Assembly (NCBI RefSeq): GCF_001528665.1
Contig: NZ_BBYJ01000017.1
Location: 286,828 to 350,827, forward strand
Source of the DNA: Microtetraspora malaysiensis
GTDB taxonomy: Bacteria > Actinomycetota > Actinomycetes > Streptosporangiales > Streptosporangiaceae
Direction of reading: 5' to 3'
DNA: 64,000 nt
Each line of letters starts with the position of its first letter. Within the stretch, counting starts at the first letter, position 1. Below the pieces are notes generated by a model. It ran no database searches. It was not told the origin of the DNA and worked only from the letters and a program-made list of their open reading frames with translations. Below, one piece after another: positions 40,261 through 49,837 of this stretch. The position numbers and the translations under genes were made by a program.

Positions 40261-42513
40261 TCAGTTGCCGAGGATGATCGGGTCGTCGCCGCCGTTGTTC
40301 CAGCGGCCGAACCCGCCTCGGCCGTTGCCACGATCTCCACCGTTGCCGCGGTCTCCGCCGTTGCCACGGTCGCCACGGTCGCCACGGTCGCCGCCGTGAT
40401 CGTCACGCTCCGGACGGCGCGGCGCGCACTGGCTGGTGCACCCGCCGAACCGCGACATATCGGGCGAGGTGAACGACGAGGCCGAGACGCCCTTGAGCGC
40501 CCCCAGCATGGTGTCCTTCCAGATCGGCCCCGGGATGGTGGCGCCGAACACCGAGCCGTAGGCACGCCCGCCCATGACCTGGCCGCTCAGCGGGTAGCGG
40601 ACCGGGCCGCGGGGGTCGCCGAGGCTGACCGCTCCGGCGAGGTCCGGGGTGTATCCGGCGAACCAGACGGTGCGCGACTGGTCGCCGGTACCGGTCTTGC
40701 CGGCCGCGTCGCGGCCGATGCCGCCGACGCCGCGCATGGTGCCGTTGGTGAACACGCCCTTCAGGATGTAGCTGGTCGCGTCGGCGATCTCCGGCTCCAC
40801 GGCCTGCTTGCAGTCCGGCTTGAACGCGGTGGCCTTGCCGAACCGGTCGACGATCTCGGTGATCGCCATCGGCGCGCAGGCCTTGCCGCGCGCGCCGAGC
40901 GTCGCGTACGCGGACGCCACGGTCACCGGGTCCATCTCGTTGAAGCCGAGGGTGAAGGTCTGGAACTCGCGCAGCTTCTGGCCGTCGGCCCGCTTGATGC
41001 CGAAGTCCTTGGCCGTCTTGACGACGTCGCAGAGGCCGACCTTCCGCTCCAACGTCATGAAGAAGGTGTTGACGGAGCCCCAGGTGCCGGTCTTCAGCGT
41101 CTCGAACCCGCCGTTGCCGCCCTCGGAGTTGTGCTGGACGGCGCTCGGGTCGCCGACGTTCTCACCCTTGCAGTTCTTGAAGTCGGAGTACCCGTTGGCC
41201 TGGAACGTGCCGCCGACGCTGAATCCGTCGTCGATCTTCATGCCCTCCTTGAGGGCGGTGACCAGGGTGAACATCTTGAACGTCGAACCGGCCTGGAAGC
41301 CGGTGCCGCCGCCGTGCAGGGCGTCGGCGACCACGTTGAACGACATCTCGTTCTTCTTGGGGTTGGTGCCGAACTTCCGGCTCGCCGCCATCGCCCGGAT
41401 CGCGCCGGTGCCCGGCTCGATGAGCGCCTCGGACGCCACCGGCTTGTCGGACGCGTGGACGTACTTCTTGATCGCCTTCTCGGCGGCCTTCTGCATGTCG
41501 CGGTTGAGCGTCGTCTTGATGGTCAGGCCGCCCCGGTTCAGGAACTCCCGCCGGGCCTTCTCGGTCTTGCCGAACTGCTTGTCGTGCAGGATCTCGTTCT
41601 GCACGTACAGGCAGAAGTACGGGAACTCGCTCTCCTCGCACCCGCCGGGGATGGGCTTGTCCTTGAAGCCGAGCTTCTTGGACTTGGACTTGGTGGCCTC
41701 AGCCTTGGTGATGATCTTCAGCTCGGCCATGCGGTCGAGCACGGTGTTGCGCCGCGAGACGAGGCGGTCGCGGTATGCCTTGCCCAGGTTCGGGTCGGTG
41801 TTGTTCGGGTTCTGCACGGCTCCGGCCAGTGTGGCGGCCTGCACGAGGTCGAGTTCGGAGGCGTGCTTTCCGAAGAACCGCTTGGAGGCCGCCTCGATCC
41901 CGTAGGATCCGGCACCGAAGTACGCGATGTTGAGATACCTGTTGAGGATCTCGTCCTTCGTGTACTTCTTCTCGATGGCCATCGCGTAGCGGATCTCGTT
42001 GAGTTTGCGCGAGAACGTCGGCGCGAGCGCCGCGGCCTTGTCCGCGTCGGTCTCGGCCCTGTTGAAGATGACCTGCTTGACGTACTGCTGAGTGATCGAG
42101 GAGCCGCCCTGCGTGACGCCCCCCGTGGTGAGGTTCTTGACGAGGGCACGGCTCGTGCCCTCAAGATCGAGCGCTCCATGCTCGTAGAAGCGGAAGTCCT
42201 CGATGGCGACGATGGCCTTCCGCATAATCGGTGCGATCTTGTCCAGCGGGACGGATTCGCGGTTCTGGAAATAGAACTGCGCGATCTGCTTGCCGCCCGC
42301 GTCGAGCAGAGTGGTCTTCTCGGGAAGCGGAGGTTCGTCGAGTTCCTCCGGCCCGATGTTCAGCTCTTCCTTGACGGATTTCACCGTGATGCCCGCACCG
42401 CCGACAGCCGGTAGCGCGATGGCCGCCGCCAGCACCCCCGCCGCGCCCGCGGCGACGAACAGCCGCAGGACGGTACCGAGCGCCGTTGCCTGAGCTTTGC
42501 CTTTAGCTTGCAC
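40261..42513 (-). CDS. Class A penicillin-binding protein
   Basis: A 750-residue bifunctional enzyme from ATG 42513. An N-terminal membrane helix precedes the GT51 glycosyltransferase domain with Glu105 in EDFRFYEHG, then the transpeptidase domain with Ser410-x-x-Lys413 (GSTFK), Ser480-Val-Asn482 and Lys606-Thr-Gly (KTGTG). It builds and cross-links peptidoglycan. The C-terminus is a Gly/Asp/Arg/Asn run with GDRGNG units and no PASTA domain. It lies upstream of and divergent from wblA, the usual actinobacterial arrangement. Confidence 0.93.
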   Translation of the reverse strand: MQAKGKAQATALGTVLRLFVAAGAAGVLAAAIALPAVGGAGITVKSVKEELNIGPEELDEPPLPEKTTLLDAGGKQIAQFYFQNRESVPLDKIAPIMRKAIVAIEDFRFYEHGALDLEGTSRALVKNLTTGGVTQGGSSITQQYVKQVIFNRAETDADKAAALAPTFSRKLNEIRYAMAIEKKYTKDEILNRYLNIAYFGAGSYGIEAASKRFFGKHASELDLVQAATLAGAVQNPNNTDPNLGKAYRDRLVSRRNTVLDRMAELKIITKAEATKSKSKKLGFKDKPIPGGCEESEFPYFCLYVQNEILHDKQFGKTEKARREFLNRGGLTIKTTLNRDMQKAAEKAIKKYVHASDKPVASEALIEPGTGAIRAMAASRKFGTNPKKNEMSFNVVADALHGGGTGFQAGSTFKMFTLVTALKEGMKIDDGFSVGGTFQANGYSDFKNCKGENVGDPSAVQHNSEGGNGGFETLKTGTWGSVNTFFMTLERKVGLCDVVKTAKDFGIKRADGQKLREFQTFTLGFNEMDPVTVASAYATLGARGKACAPMAITEIVDRFGKATAFKPDCKQAVEPEIADATSYILKGVFTNGTMRGVGGIGRDAAGKTGTGDQSRTVWFAGYTPDLAGAVSLGDPRGPVRYPLSGQVMGGRAYGSVFGATIPGPIWKDTMLGALKGVSASSFTSPDMSRFGGCTSQCAPRRPERDDHGGDRGDRGDRGNGGDRGNGGDRGNGRGGFGRWNNGGDDPIILGN

Positions 42514-42771
42514 GTTACCAAGGGTACGCGTGTTGCGGCACTTGCTCGATACCGGAGGTGCCGACTTTACTGTCGGCCCTGACCGGCAGGACTAGTCATT
42601 CCCGGCCACATGGCCTGACATGACCATCCGGGAAATTGGTCCGCCCGGGTCTGTCGAACAGATCGTCATCTTGCGTACGTTCTCCTCTGCGGCAATGCAA
42701 CCAGGAGGCTCGACGCCCGCGCCCGTCGGCCGAAATGACGACTGACCACCTTAAGGGGAGTGGGGTCGAAC

Positions 42772-43068
42772 ATGTGGATCACGGATTGGACCTCCCGTGC
42801 CGCCTGTCGAGGTGCGGATCCTGACGCGCTTTTCGTGCAGGGCGCCGCGCAGAACCGGGCGAAGCTGATCTGCCGGGGATGCCCGGTCCGTACCGAATGC
42901 CTCGCCGATGCGCTGGACAACCGCATCGAGTTCGGGGTGTGGGGCGGCATGACAGAGCGGGAACGCCGCGCGCTGCTGAGGCGCCGGCCCGATGTGAACT
43001 CCTGGCGCGACTTGCTGGAGTCGGCCAAGGAAGAGTACGAGCGGACCAACGAGCTCATCGCGGGATAA
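42772..43068 (+). CDS. wblA: WhiB-like protein WblA
   Basis: A 98-residue iron-sulfur protein from ATG 42772 (AAGGGGAG 11 bases upstream; GTG 42760 lacks spacing). It has the four Fe-S Cys (12, 34, 37, 43; ICRGCPVRTEC) and the GVWGG turn at 55-59, then a basic ERERRALLRRR. The sequence and position between the PBP and ArsA genes match Streptomyces WblA, a redox-linked regulator of development and stress, orthologous to WhiB4. Confidence 0.93.
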   Translation: MWITDWTSRAACRGADPDALFVQGAAQNRAKLICRGCPVRTECLADALDNRIEFGVWGGMTERERRALLRRRPDVNSWRDLLESAKEEYERTNELIAG

Positions 43069-43100
43069 GCCGAGGGTCCGCCCCCTCCCTCCTCACTCGC

Positions 43101-44303
43101 TCATGAGGCGAGGAGCTCTCCGATCTCGCGCAGCCCGTCCAGATCGTGGACGTCCTCGGCCATCGCCGGGACGTGGGCGATCGGCACGGTCGGGTGCGCC
43201 GACGTGAAGTGTTCCTGCTCACGCTGCTCGCGGGCGGCGAGCTGCATCCGTCCCGCGTGCAGGCGCAGGACGGCGGCGGCCAGATCGTGCTCGCCACGGG
43301 ACTCCAGATCCTCCGCCGCCGCGGTGCTCCGGGCGGCGGAGAGGGCGGCAGCGGGCGAGCGGTGCATCCGGTTGATCACGAGCCCGGCCAGGGGCATCCG
43401 CTCCTCGGCCAGCCGCTCGACGAAGTAGGACGCTTCGCGGATCGCGTCACGCTCCGGCGTGGCGACGATCACGAAGGCCGTCCCCGGCGCCTGGAGCAGC
43501 TTGTACGTCTGCTCCGCGCGCTGCCGGAAGCCGCCGAACACCGCGTCGAGGGCCGAGACGAACATCTGGAGGTCCTTGAGCACCTGGGCGCCCAGCACCT
43601 TGGTCAGTGCGCCGGCGACGATGCCGAAACCGGCGTTGAGCAGCTTGAAGGCACTCCTGCCGCCGGCCTTGGCCGGGGCCATGAGGATGCGGATCAGCCG
43701 CCCGTCGAGGAACCGGCCGAGCCGTTCCGGCGCGTCGAGGAAGTCGAGCGCGGACCGGGACGGGGGCGTGTCGACGATGATCAGGTCCCAGTCGCCGGAG
43801 CGGCGGAGCTGCCCCAGCTTCTCCATCGCCATGTACTCCTGCGTGCCGGAGAAGCTCGACGACAACGACTGATAAAAGGGATTTGTCAGGATCTGACGGG
43901 CGCGCTCGGGGTCGGCGTGCGCTTCGATGATCTCGTCGAAGGTCCGCTTCATGTCGAGCATCATGGCGTGCAGCTCGCCCCGGGAGCCGTCCGGCGAGCC
44001 ACCCCGGGAGCCCGTGGAAGCCTGGGAGCCGTCGTGACCGCTCTTGGCGCCGTCCGGGGAGCGGACGCCCTTGACCAGGCGGGGGATGTTGTCCAGCTCG
44101 GTCAGCCCCATGGCCTGGGCCAGCCGCTTCGCCGGGTCGACGGTCAGCACGACCACCGACCGGCCCCGCTCGGCCGCGCGCAGCCCGAGGGCCGCGGCCG
44201 TGGTCGTCTTGCCCACGCCGCCGGAGCCGCAGCACACGATGATGCGCGTGTTCTCGTCGTCGAGGATCGCGTCGATGTCCAGAGCGGGCGCCGTCTTGGT
44301 CAC
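43101..44303 (-). CDS. ArsA-like (anion-transporting/Get3-type) ATPase
   Basis: A 400-residue SIMIBI-class ATPase from ATG 44303. It has the deviant P-loop CCGSGGVGKTTTAA (about 24-37), VVVLTVDPAKRLAQAMG, and DTPPSRSALDFLDAP as switch II. An insertion of Ser/Gly-rich residues near 85-108 is unusual in composition. It is the second member of the tandem pair, 73 bp from the first, both transcribed toward wblA. The arsenite role is not implied in this conserved actinobacterial pair; the true partner is unknown. Confidence 0.87.
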   Translation of the reverse strand: MTKTAPALDIDAILDDENTRIIVCCGSGGVGKTTTAAALGLRAAERGRSVVVLTVDPAKRLAQAMGLTELDNIPRLVKGVRSPDGAKSGHDGSQASTGSRGGSPDGSRGELHAMMLDMKRTFDEIIEAHADPERARQILTNPFYQSLSSSFSGTQEYMAMEKLGQLRRSGDWDLIIVDTPPSRSALDFLDAPERLGRFLDGRLIRILMAPAKAGGRSAFKLLNAGFGIVAGALTKVLGAQVLKDLQMFVSALDAVFGGFRQRAEQTYKLLQAPGTAFVIVATPERDAIREASYFVERLAEERMPLAGLVINRMHRSPAAALSAARSTAAAEDLESRGEHDLAAAVLRLHAGRMQLAAREQREQEHFTSAHPTVPIAHVPAMAEDVHDLDGLREIGELLAS

Positions 44304-44376
44304 AACTCAGCCTTTCCACGTCGGGGCGCGCCGGGCCGGGGCCGACCGGCGGCCGCTCGTGCCGTACGGGGGCGGG

Positions 44377-45381
44377 TCATGCCGCGCCCTGCGCGCGGAT
44401 GGCCTCCGCGAGCTCGTACAGCCCGGCCAGGTCGGCGCCGTCGGCGAGCAGCGGCAGCTCGTAGCGCGGCGTGCCCGCCTTGGCCAGGGTGGCCCGTTCC
44501 CGCTTCTCCAGGCGGGTCCGGTGGGCGTGGTCGACGACCTCCTGGGCGAGGGCCTGGGCGATCGCCGTCGCGTCGTCGGAACCTCCGGCGAGACCGGCCG
44601 CCTTGAGCCCCAGCGCGAGCTCGGCGTGGTCGAGCCGGTTCTTCACCGCCGCGTCCAGCACGTCCTTCGGCAGGTCGACCGGGCGGACCATGTTGATGAA
44701 GATGCCGCCGACCGGAAGCCCGGCCTCGTGCAGCTCGGCGATGCCGTCCAGCGTCTCCTGGACCGGCATCTCCTCCAGCAGCGAGACGAAGTGCACCGCC
44801 GTCTCGGGCGAGGCGACGACCCCGCGCACCAGGTCGGCGTGGTTCTTGACGGGGCCGACGCGGGCGAGCCCGGCGACCTCCTGGGTGACGTTGAGGAACC
44901 GGGTGATCCGTCCGGTCGGCGGCGCGTCCATCACCACCGCGTCGTAGACGCGTCGGCCGGACCCGTCGCGACGGCGTACGGCCTCGCTGGTCTTGCCGGT
45001 GACGAGGACGTCGCGCAGGCCGGGGGCGATGGTGGTGGCGAAGTCGACGACGCCCATCCGGGTGAGCGCCTTGCCCATCCGCTTGAGGCCGTAGAACATC
45101 TCGAGGTAGTCGAGCATGGCCGCTTCGGGGTCGATCGCCAGGGCGTACACGTCGCCGCCACCGGGTGCGACGGCGATCTTGCGCTCCTCGTACGGCAGCG
45201 GCGGCAGGTCGAAGATCTGGGCGATGCCCTGCCTGCCCTCGATCTCGACGAGCAGCACCTTGCGGCCGCCCGCCGCGAGGGCCAGGGCCAGGGCGGCGGC
45301 GACGGTGGTCTTGCCCGTGCCGCCCTTTCCGGTGACGACGTGCAGGCGCACGCCGTCCCAATCGGTGTCCCGAGAGCTCAC
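44377..45381 (-). CDS. ArsA-like ATPase, first of pair
   Basis: A 334-residue protein from GTG 45381 (GGAGGAG upstream). It has the P-loop VVTGKGGTGKTTVAAAL (about 15-31), LLVEIEGRQGIAQ, and DAPPTGRITRFLN in switch position. Such pairs of ArsA-like proteins form a conserved operon between wblA and Crp-region genes in actinobacteria. Probably the two form a heterodimer. Function is not established. Confidence 0.87.
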   Translation of the reverse strand: MSSRDTDWDGVRLHVVTGKGGTGKTTVAAALALALAAGGRKVLLVEIEGRQGIAQIFDLPPLPYEERKIAVAPGGGDVYALAIDPEAAMLDYLEMFYGLKRMGKALTRMGVVDFATTIAPGLRDVLVTGKTSEAVRRRDGSGRRVYDAVVMDAPPTGRITRFLNVTQEVAGLARVGPVKNHADLVRGVVASPETAVHFVSLLEEMPVQETLDGIAELHEAGLPVGGIFINMVRPVDLPKDVLDAAVKNRLDHAELALGLKAAGLAGGSDDATAIAQALAQEVVDHAHRTRLEKRERATLAKAGTPRYELPLLADGADLAGLYELAEAIRAQGAA

Positions 45382-45602
45382 GGCTCCTCCTCGCCAGGGG
45401 GCGTGGAAATGGCGTCGGAGACGCCGCCGCGCCGGGTTGTTCGCTCGCTCCGCTCGCTCACGGGTTGAAGGCTACCCAAAGGTCACATGTCGATTTCGCG
45501 GAGGCTGTCCCTTGTGAACCCTTGCGATACGACGTGTGCGTCGATTGGCTTGGGGGCGGACGTCATGGCTTTTACACAATGGTGTGGAAAGGGGTAGCGA
45601 GC

Positions 45603-46547
45603 GTGGAGTCGGTCGTGTTCGCGCTTGTTCTGTTATTGGCGATCTTCGTGCTGGTCGTGCTGGCACGCAGCATCCGGGTCGTGCAGCAATTCGAGACCGG
45701 CATCGTCTTCCGTCTCGGGCGCATCCAGTCGAACGTCCGAGGGCCGGGAGTTCACCTGGTCGCTCCGGTGATCGACCGGTTGCAGAAGGTCAACATGCAG
45801 ATCGTGACGATGGGCATCCCCGCCCAGGAGGGGATCACCCGTGACAACGTCTCGGTCCGGGTGGACGCCGTCGTCTACTTCCGGGTCATCGACCCGATCA
45901 AGGCCGTCGTCAACGTGCAGAACTATCTCTTCGCGGTGTCGCAGGTCGCCCAGACCTCGCTGCGGTCGTTCATCGGCCAGTCGGAGCTGGACCAGCTCCT
46001 GGCCGACCGCGACGAGCTGAACTCCCGGCTCAAGAGTGTGATCGACGAGCCGACCGAGGGGCCCTGGGGCGTCAGGATCGAGCGGGTCGAGATCAAGGAC
46101 GTGGCGCTCCCCGAGGGCATGAAGCGGTCGATGTCCCGCCAGGCCGAGGCCGAGCGTGAGCGCCGCGCCCGCATCATCACCGCCGACGGCGAGTTCCAGG
46201 CGTCCAAGCGGCTGGCCGCCGCCGCCAAGGAGATGTCGTCCGACCCGGCCGCCCTGCAGCTGCGCCTGCTGCAGACCGTGGTGGAGGTCGCCGCGGAGAA
46301 GAACAGCACCCTCGTCATGCCGCTGCCCGTCGAGATGCTGCGCTTCTTCGACCGGATGGCTCCGGACGCGCCCAAGTCCGGCGCGGCGCCGGAGGAGCCC
46401 GAGCCGGCGGAGGATGTCGTCGAGGAGGTGCCCGCGATCGAGCCCCAGACCGTCGTTCCCGGCCTGTCCGGCCTTCCCGGTGCGACGGATGGGGTGGACC
46501 GCGCTCCGACCGTCCAGAGCCCAGTCTGGGACCGCGACACCCACTGA
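45603..46547 (+). CDS. SPFH/Band 7 (slipin/stomatin-like) membrane protein
   Basis: A 314-residue protein from GTG 45603 (GGGG nine bases upstream; ATG 45579 is in frame). One N-terminal membrane helix (residues 3-22) precedes the SPFH domain (FETGIVFRLGRIQSNVRGPGVHLVAP, NVSVRVDAVVYFRVIDP, SFIGQSELDQLLADRDEL) and a helical segment (RQAEAERERRARIITADGE). The tail is acidic and Pro-rich. Stomatin-like proteins order membrane microdomains. It is divergent from the ArsA-like operon. Confidence 0.9.
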   Translation: MESVVFALVLLLAIFVLVVLARSIRVVQQFETGIVFRLGRIQSNVRGPGVHLVAPVIDRLQKVNMQIVTMGIPAQEGITRDNVSVRVDAVVYFRVIDPIKAVVNVQNYLFAVSQVAQTSLRSFIGQSELDQLLADRDELNSRLKSVIDEPTEGPWGVRIERVEIKDVALPEGMKRSMSRQAEAERERRARIITADGEFQASKRLAAAAKEMSSDPAALQLRLLQTVVEVAAEKNSTLVMPLPVEMLRFFDRMAPDAPKSGAAPEEPEPAEDVVEEVPAIEPQTVVPGLSGLPGATDGVDRAPTVQSPVWDRDTH

Positions 46548-46603
46548 CTCGTGGGCGATCGGCCCCCCGGGCGCGGCGGATGAACCGTCGCTAACCTGGC
46601 CCC

Positions 46604-46756
46604 ATGACCAAGTGGGAATACGTCACCGTGCCGTTGCTGACGCACGCGACGAAACAGATTCTGGACAACTGGGGAGAGGATGGCTGGGAGCTGGTCTCCG
46701 TCATCCCGGGTCCGAACCCTGAGCAGCTTGTCGCCTACATGAAGCGGGAGAAGTGA
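46604..46756 (+). CDS. DUF4177 domain small protein
   Basis: A 50-residue protein from ATG 46604. It reads MTKWEYVTVPLLTHATKQIL, then NWGEDGWELVSVIPGPNPEQ and KREK, the DUF4177 fold (WEY...WELVSV). Its TGA overlaps the next gene's ATG, so it is translated with RidA. The function is unknown. It is conserved in this place in Streptomyces. Confidence 0.9.
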   Translation: MTKWEYVTVPLLTHATKQILDNWGEDGWELVSVIPGPNPEQLVAYMKREK

Positions 46757-47217
46757 TGACCACCCCTGAGCAGCGCATCGCCGATCTGGGCCTGACCCTG
46801 CCCGAGGTGGTGGCTCCGCTCGCCGCCTACGTGCCGGTCGTACGCACCGGTGACTACGTCTACACCTCCGGCCAGCTTCCGATGGTCGGCGGCAAGCTGG
46901 CCGTCACCGGCAAGGTCGGGGCCGAGGTCTCCGCCGAGGAGGCCGCGGCGCAGGCGCGGATCTGCGCGCTGAACGCCCTGGCCGCGGTGAAGTCCGTGGT
47001 CGGCGACCTGTCGAACGTCGTCCGGATCGTGAAGGTTGTCGCCTTCGTGGCGAGCGCTCCCGGCTTCACCGGCCAGCCGCAGGTGGCCAACGGCGCCAGC
47101 GAGCTGCTCGGGGAGATCCTCGGGGAGGCCGGCAAGCACGCGCGCAGCGCCGTCGGCGTGGCGGTCCTCCCGATGGACGCCCCGGTTGAGGTCGAGCTGA
47201 TCGCCGAGGTCCGCTGA
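46756..47217 (+). CDS. RidA family (YjgF/Rid) protein
   Basis: A 153-residue protein from ATG 46756, overlapping the DUF4177 stop. It shows the trimeric RidA fold (VYTSGQLPMVGG, EEAAAQARICALNALAAVKSV, VVRIVKVVAFVAS) and the SAVGVAVLPMDAPVEVE block with a conserved glutamate. It hydrolyses or clears reactive enamines/imines. The usual catalytic Arg near 105 is not in its typical context, so activity is uncertain. It is a two-gene operon with DUF4177. Confidence 0.88.
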   Translation: MTTPEQRIADLGLTLPEVVAPLAAYVPVVRTGDYVYTSGQLPMVGGKLAVTGKVGAEVSAEEAAAQARICALNALAAVKSVVGDLSNVVRIVKVVAFVASAPGFTGQPQVANGASELLGEILGEAGKHARSAVGVAVLPMDAPVEVELIAEVR

Positions 47218-47405
47218 CCCTCCTCGTACGCGGTGTGATCACGCGCGGGGCGTCCGCCCGAGGGCGCGCTCCTCGCGTGATCGCCGCCGGGGCCGCGGTG
47301 CGGTCCGGCATCTCGCGAGCGGGGACGTGACACCCTGCCGGATATACCCGGCATTTCCGTACGCGTCATGATGGGTCACCAGAGGCGCTACCGCGTGGAG
47401 GATGT

Positions 47406-48254
47406 ATGGCGATCCCGCTTCCGGGAGAGATCGGGCAACGGGCGCGGGACGTCCTCGCGGGACGCGTCCCCGTGGTGCCCGCGAGGGACGCGGCCACCGT
47501 GGTGGTGCTCCGCGACGGCCCCCTTGAGGTCTATCTCCTGCGCAGGAAGGCGACGATGGCGTTCGCCGCGGGCGCGTACGTCTTTCCGGGCGGCTCGGTG
47601 GACCCCCGGGACGCCGACCACGCCGTCGCCTGGGCGGGCCCCTCGCCCCGCGAGTGGGGCGCGGTCTTCGGCGCGGACGAGCGGACCGCGCGCGGGCTGG
47701 TGTGCGCCGCCGTACGGGAGACCTTCGAGGAGTCCGGCGTGCTGCTGGCCGGGCCCAGCGCGACCACGATCGTGGCGGACACCACCGGCGACGACTGGGA
47801 GGCCGACCGCCTCGCCTTGATCGCCCATGAGCTCTCGTTCGCGGAGTTCCTCGACCGGCGGGGCCTCGTGCTGCGCTCCGACCTCCTGCGGCCATGGGCG
47901 CACTGGATCACGCCCGAGATCGAGACCAAGCGGTTCGACACCCGGTTCTTCGTGGCCGCGCTCCCGCCGGGTCAGCGTACGCGCGACGTCGGGGGAGAGG
48001 CGGACATGGTCGCCTGGATGCCGCCCGCCGCCGCCCTGGACCGGGCCGCGGCCGGGGAGATCATGCTCATGCCGCCGACATTCAGCACGTTGGCCGAAAT
48101 GTCCGAGTTTGAGGCGGTCGGCGACGTACTGCGCGCGGATCGCGTGATCACCACCATCCAGCCGTCGGCCGCCGAGGTGGACGGCGAGATGGTCCTGATC
48201 GTCCCCGATGCCGGTCAGCTCGCCGGGCAGGGCGACGGAGGCGGGGGCCGATGA
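47406..48254 (+). CDS. NUDIX hydrolase
   Basis: A 282-residue protein from ATG 47406. It holds the NUDIX fold and box VFPGGSVDPRDAD ... AAVRETFEESGVLL, with the GX5EX7REUXEEXGU pattern stretched by an insertion between the Gly and Arg parts (residues 57-105). It resembles the NUDT19/coenzyme A diphosphatase-like group. Substrate is a nucleoside diphosphate derivative, unknown. It overlaps the MBL gene by 4 bp (ATGA), so it is translationally coupled to it. Confidence 0.87.
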   Translation: MAIPLPGEIGQRARDVLAGRVPVVPARDAATVVVLRDGPLEVYLLRRKATMAFAAGAYVFPGGSVDPRDADHAVAWAGPSPREWGAVFGADERTARGLVCAAVRETFEESGVLLAGPSATTIVADTTGDDWEADRLALIAHELSFAEFLDRRGLVLRSDLLRPWAHWITPEIETKRFDTRFFVAALPPGQRTRDVGGEADMVAWMPPAAALDRAAAGEIMLMPPTFSTLAEMSEFEAVGDVLRADRVITTIQPSAAEVDGEMVLIVPDAGQLAGQGDGGGGR

Positions 48255-49078
48255 GCGGCATCCGGATCCCGGTAGAGGGCACCCCGGGCGCTTCGGGCGC
48301 TCGGGACGGCTCGGACATCGACGGCTCCGGTACGGCGCACGCCACCGCCCTGCTGGCCCCGAACCCCTCGCCGATGACGCTGGACGGCACGAACACCTGG
48401 GTCGTCGGGCGGGCGGAGACCGTGATCGTGGTGGACCCGGGGCCGGACCACGACGGGCACCTGCGGCGGGTGGCCGGCCACCTCGACGGCCGCCGGGTGG
48501 CGGCCGTGCTGCTCACCCACGGTCACGACGATCACAGCGGAGGCGCGCTGCGGTTCGCCGAGATGGTGAACGCGCCGGTCCGGGCACTCGACCCGCGCCA
48601 CCGGCTGGGCGACGAGGGGCTGGGCGACGGCGACGTCATCGATCTCGACGGACTGGAGATCCGGGTGGTCGGGACCCCGGGGCACTCCTCCGACTCGCTC
48701 TGCTTCTGGCTGCCGGAGGACCGGGCGATGCTGACCGGCGACACGATCCTGGGCCGGGGGACGACGGTGATCGCGCCGGACGGAGACCTGGCCGACTACC
48801 TGCGCAGCCTGGACCGCCTGCGGGTGGGGGCCGAGATCCTCAACGCGGAGGCGCTGCTGCCCGGCCACGGCCCGGTCCTGGCCGACCCCGTGGGAGTCCT
48901 GGACGAGTACATCGCCCATCGGCGGCAGCGGCTGGACCAGATCCGCCAGGCCATCCGGGACGGGGCCAAGGACGCCCGGCAGATCGTCGAGATCGTCTAC
49001 GCGGAGGTGGACCCGGCGCTGTGGCCCGCCGCCGAGATGTCGGTGGCGGCCCAGCTCGCGTACCTTAAGGCGCTCTAG
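48251..49078 (+). CDS. MBL-fold metallohydrolase
   Basis: A 275-residue protein from ATG 48251. It has HGHDDH (motif HxHxDH in LLTHGHDDHSGG), TPGHSSDS, GDTILGRG and LPGHGPV, all metal-binding sites of the glyoxalase II/LACTB2-type metallo-beta-lactamase fold. It is translated with the NUDIX gene. The family includes endoribonucleases and thioester hydrolases; substrate is not clear. It converges with crp, overlapping 4 bp. Confidence 0.9.
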   Translation: MSGIRIPVEGTPGASGARDGSDIDGSGTAHATALLAPNPSPMTLDGTNTWVVGRAETVIVVDPGPDHDGHLRRVAGHLDGRRVAAVLLTHGHDDHSGGALRFAEMVNAPVRALDPRHRLGDEGLGDGDVIDLDGLEIRVVGTPGHSSDSLCFWLPEDRAMLTGDTILGRGTTVIAPDGDLADYLRSLDRLRVGAEILNAEALLPGHGPVLADPVGVLDEYIAHRRQRLDQIRQAIRDGAKDARQIVEIVYAEVDPALWPAAEMSVAAQLAYLKAL

Positions 49079-49755
49079 CGGGAGCGGTTGTAGAGCCGCT
49101 CCATGTCCAGGATCACCACGGCCTTGGCCTCGATGCGCAGCCACCCGCGCTGGGCGAAGTCGGCCAGCGCCTTGTTGACCGTCTCGCGGGAGGCGCCGAC
49201 GAGCTGGGCCAGCTCCTCCTGGGTGAGATCGTGGTGGACCCGCAGGCCGTCCTCGATCTTGCGCCCGAAGCGGTCGGCGAGGTCGAGCAGCTGCTTGGCC
49301 ACCCGTCCCGGTACGTCCGTGAAGACCAGGTCGGCCAGCACGTCGTTGGTACGGCGCAGCCGCTGCGCGAGGGCGCGCAGCAGGTGCAGGGCCACCTCGG
49401 GCCGGCCGGTCAGCCAGGGCCGCAGGTCGTCGTGGCCCAGCCCCGCCAGCCGCACGTCGGTCAGGGCGATGGCGGAAGCCGTACGGGGGCGGGGGTCGAA
49501 CAGCGAGAGCTCGCCGAACATCTCGCCCGGGCCCAGCACGCTGAGCAGGTTCTCCCTGCCGTCGGGTGCGGTGCGGGCCAGTTTGATCTTTCCTTCCAGC
49601 ACCACGTAGAGCCGGTCGCCGGTCTGGTTCTCGCTGAACAGGGTCTGTCCCTTGGACAACTCGACCTCGGTGACGCTGGTCCGCAGTGCCGCGGCGCCCT
49701 CACGGTCGAGCGCGGAGAACAGCGGCGCCTTGCTCAGTACGTCTTCGGTGCTCAC
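49075..49755 (-). CDS. crp: Crp/Fnr family cAMP receptor protein
   Basis: A 226-residue protein from GTG 49755 (AAGGAGG upstream). The cNMP-binding domain (GQTLFSENQTGDRLYVVLEG, EMFGELSLFDPRPRTASA, residues 30-105) and a C-terminal winged helix (LTQEELAQLVGASRETVNKALADF) are complete. It matches Streptomyces/Mycobacterium Crp in sequence and position, beside nth. It regulates development and secondary metabolism in Streptomyces. Confidence 0.93.
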   Translation of the reverse strand: MSTEDVLSKAPLFSALDREGAAALRTSVTEVELSKGQTLFSENQTGDRLYVVLEGKIKLARTAPDGRENLLSVLGPGEMFGELSLFDPRPRTASAIALTDVRLAGLGHDDLRPWLTGRPEVALHLLRALAQRLRRTNDVLADLVFTDVPGRVAKQLLDLADRFGRKIEDGLRVHHDLTQEELAQLVGASRETVNKALADFAQRGWLRIEAKAVVILDMERLYNRSR

Positions 49756-49837
49756 GGTGCCTCCTTGCAATGGTCGCGCTCGATCGTTGGCGCCGTGCAA
49801 GCCATTGTGACCTACACCATCCGCGTACTCTTACGGG

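Noticed and set aside
43101-45381. Arsenic-resistance operon
   Set aside because: The two ArsA-like ATPases lie in the conserved wblA neighbourhood and no arsB, arsC or arsD is present.
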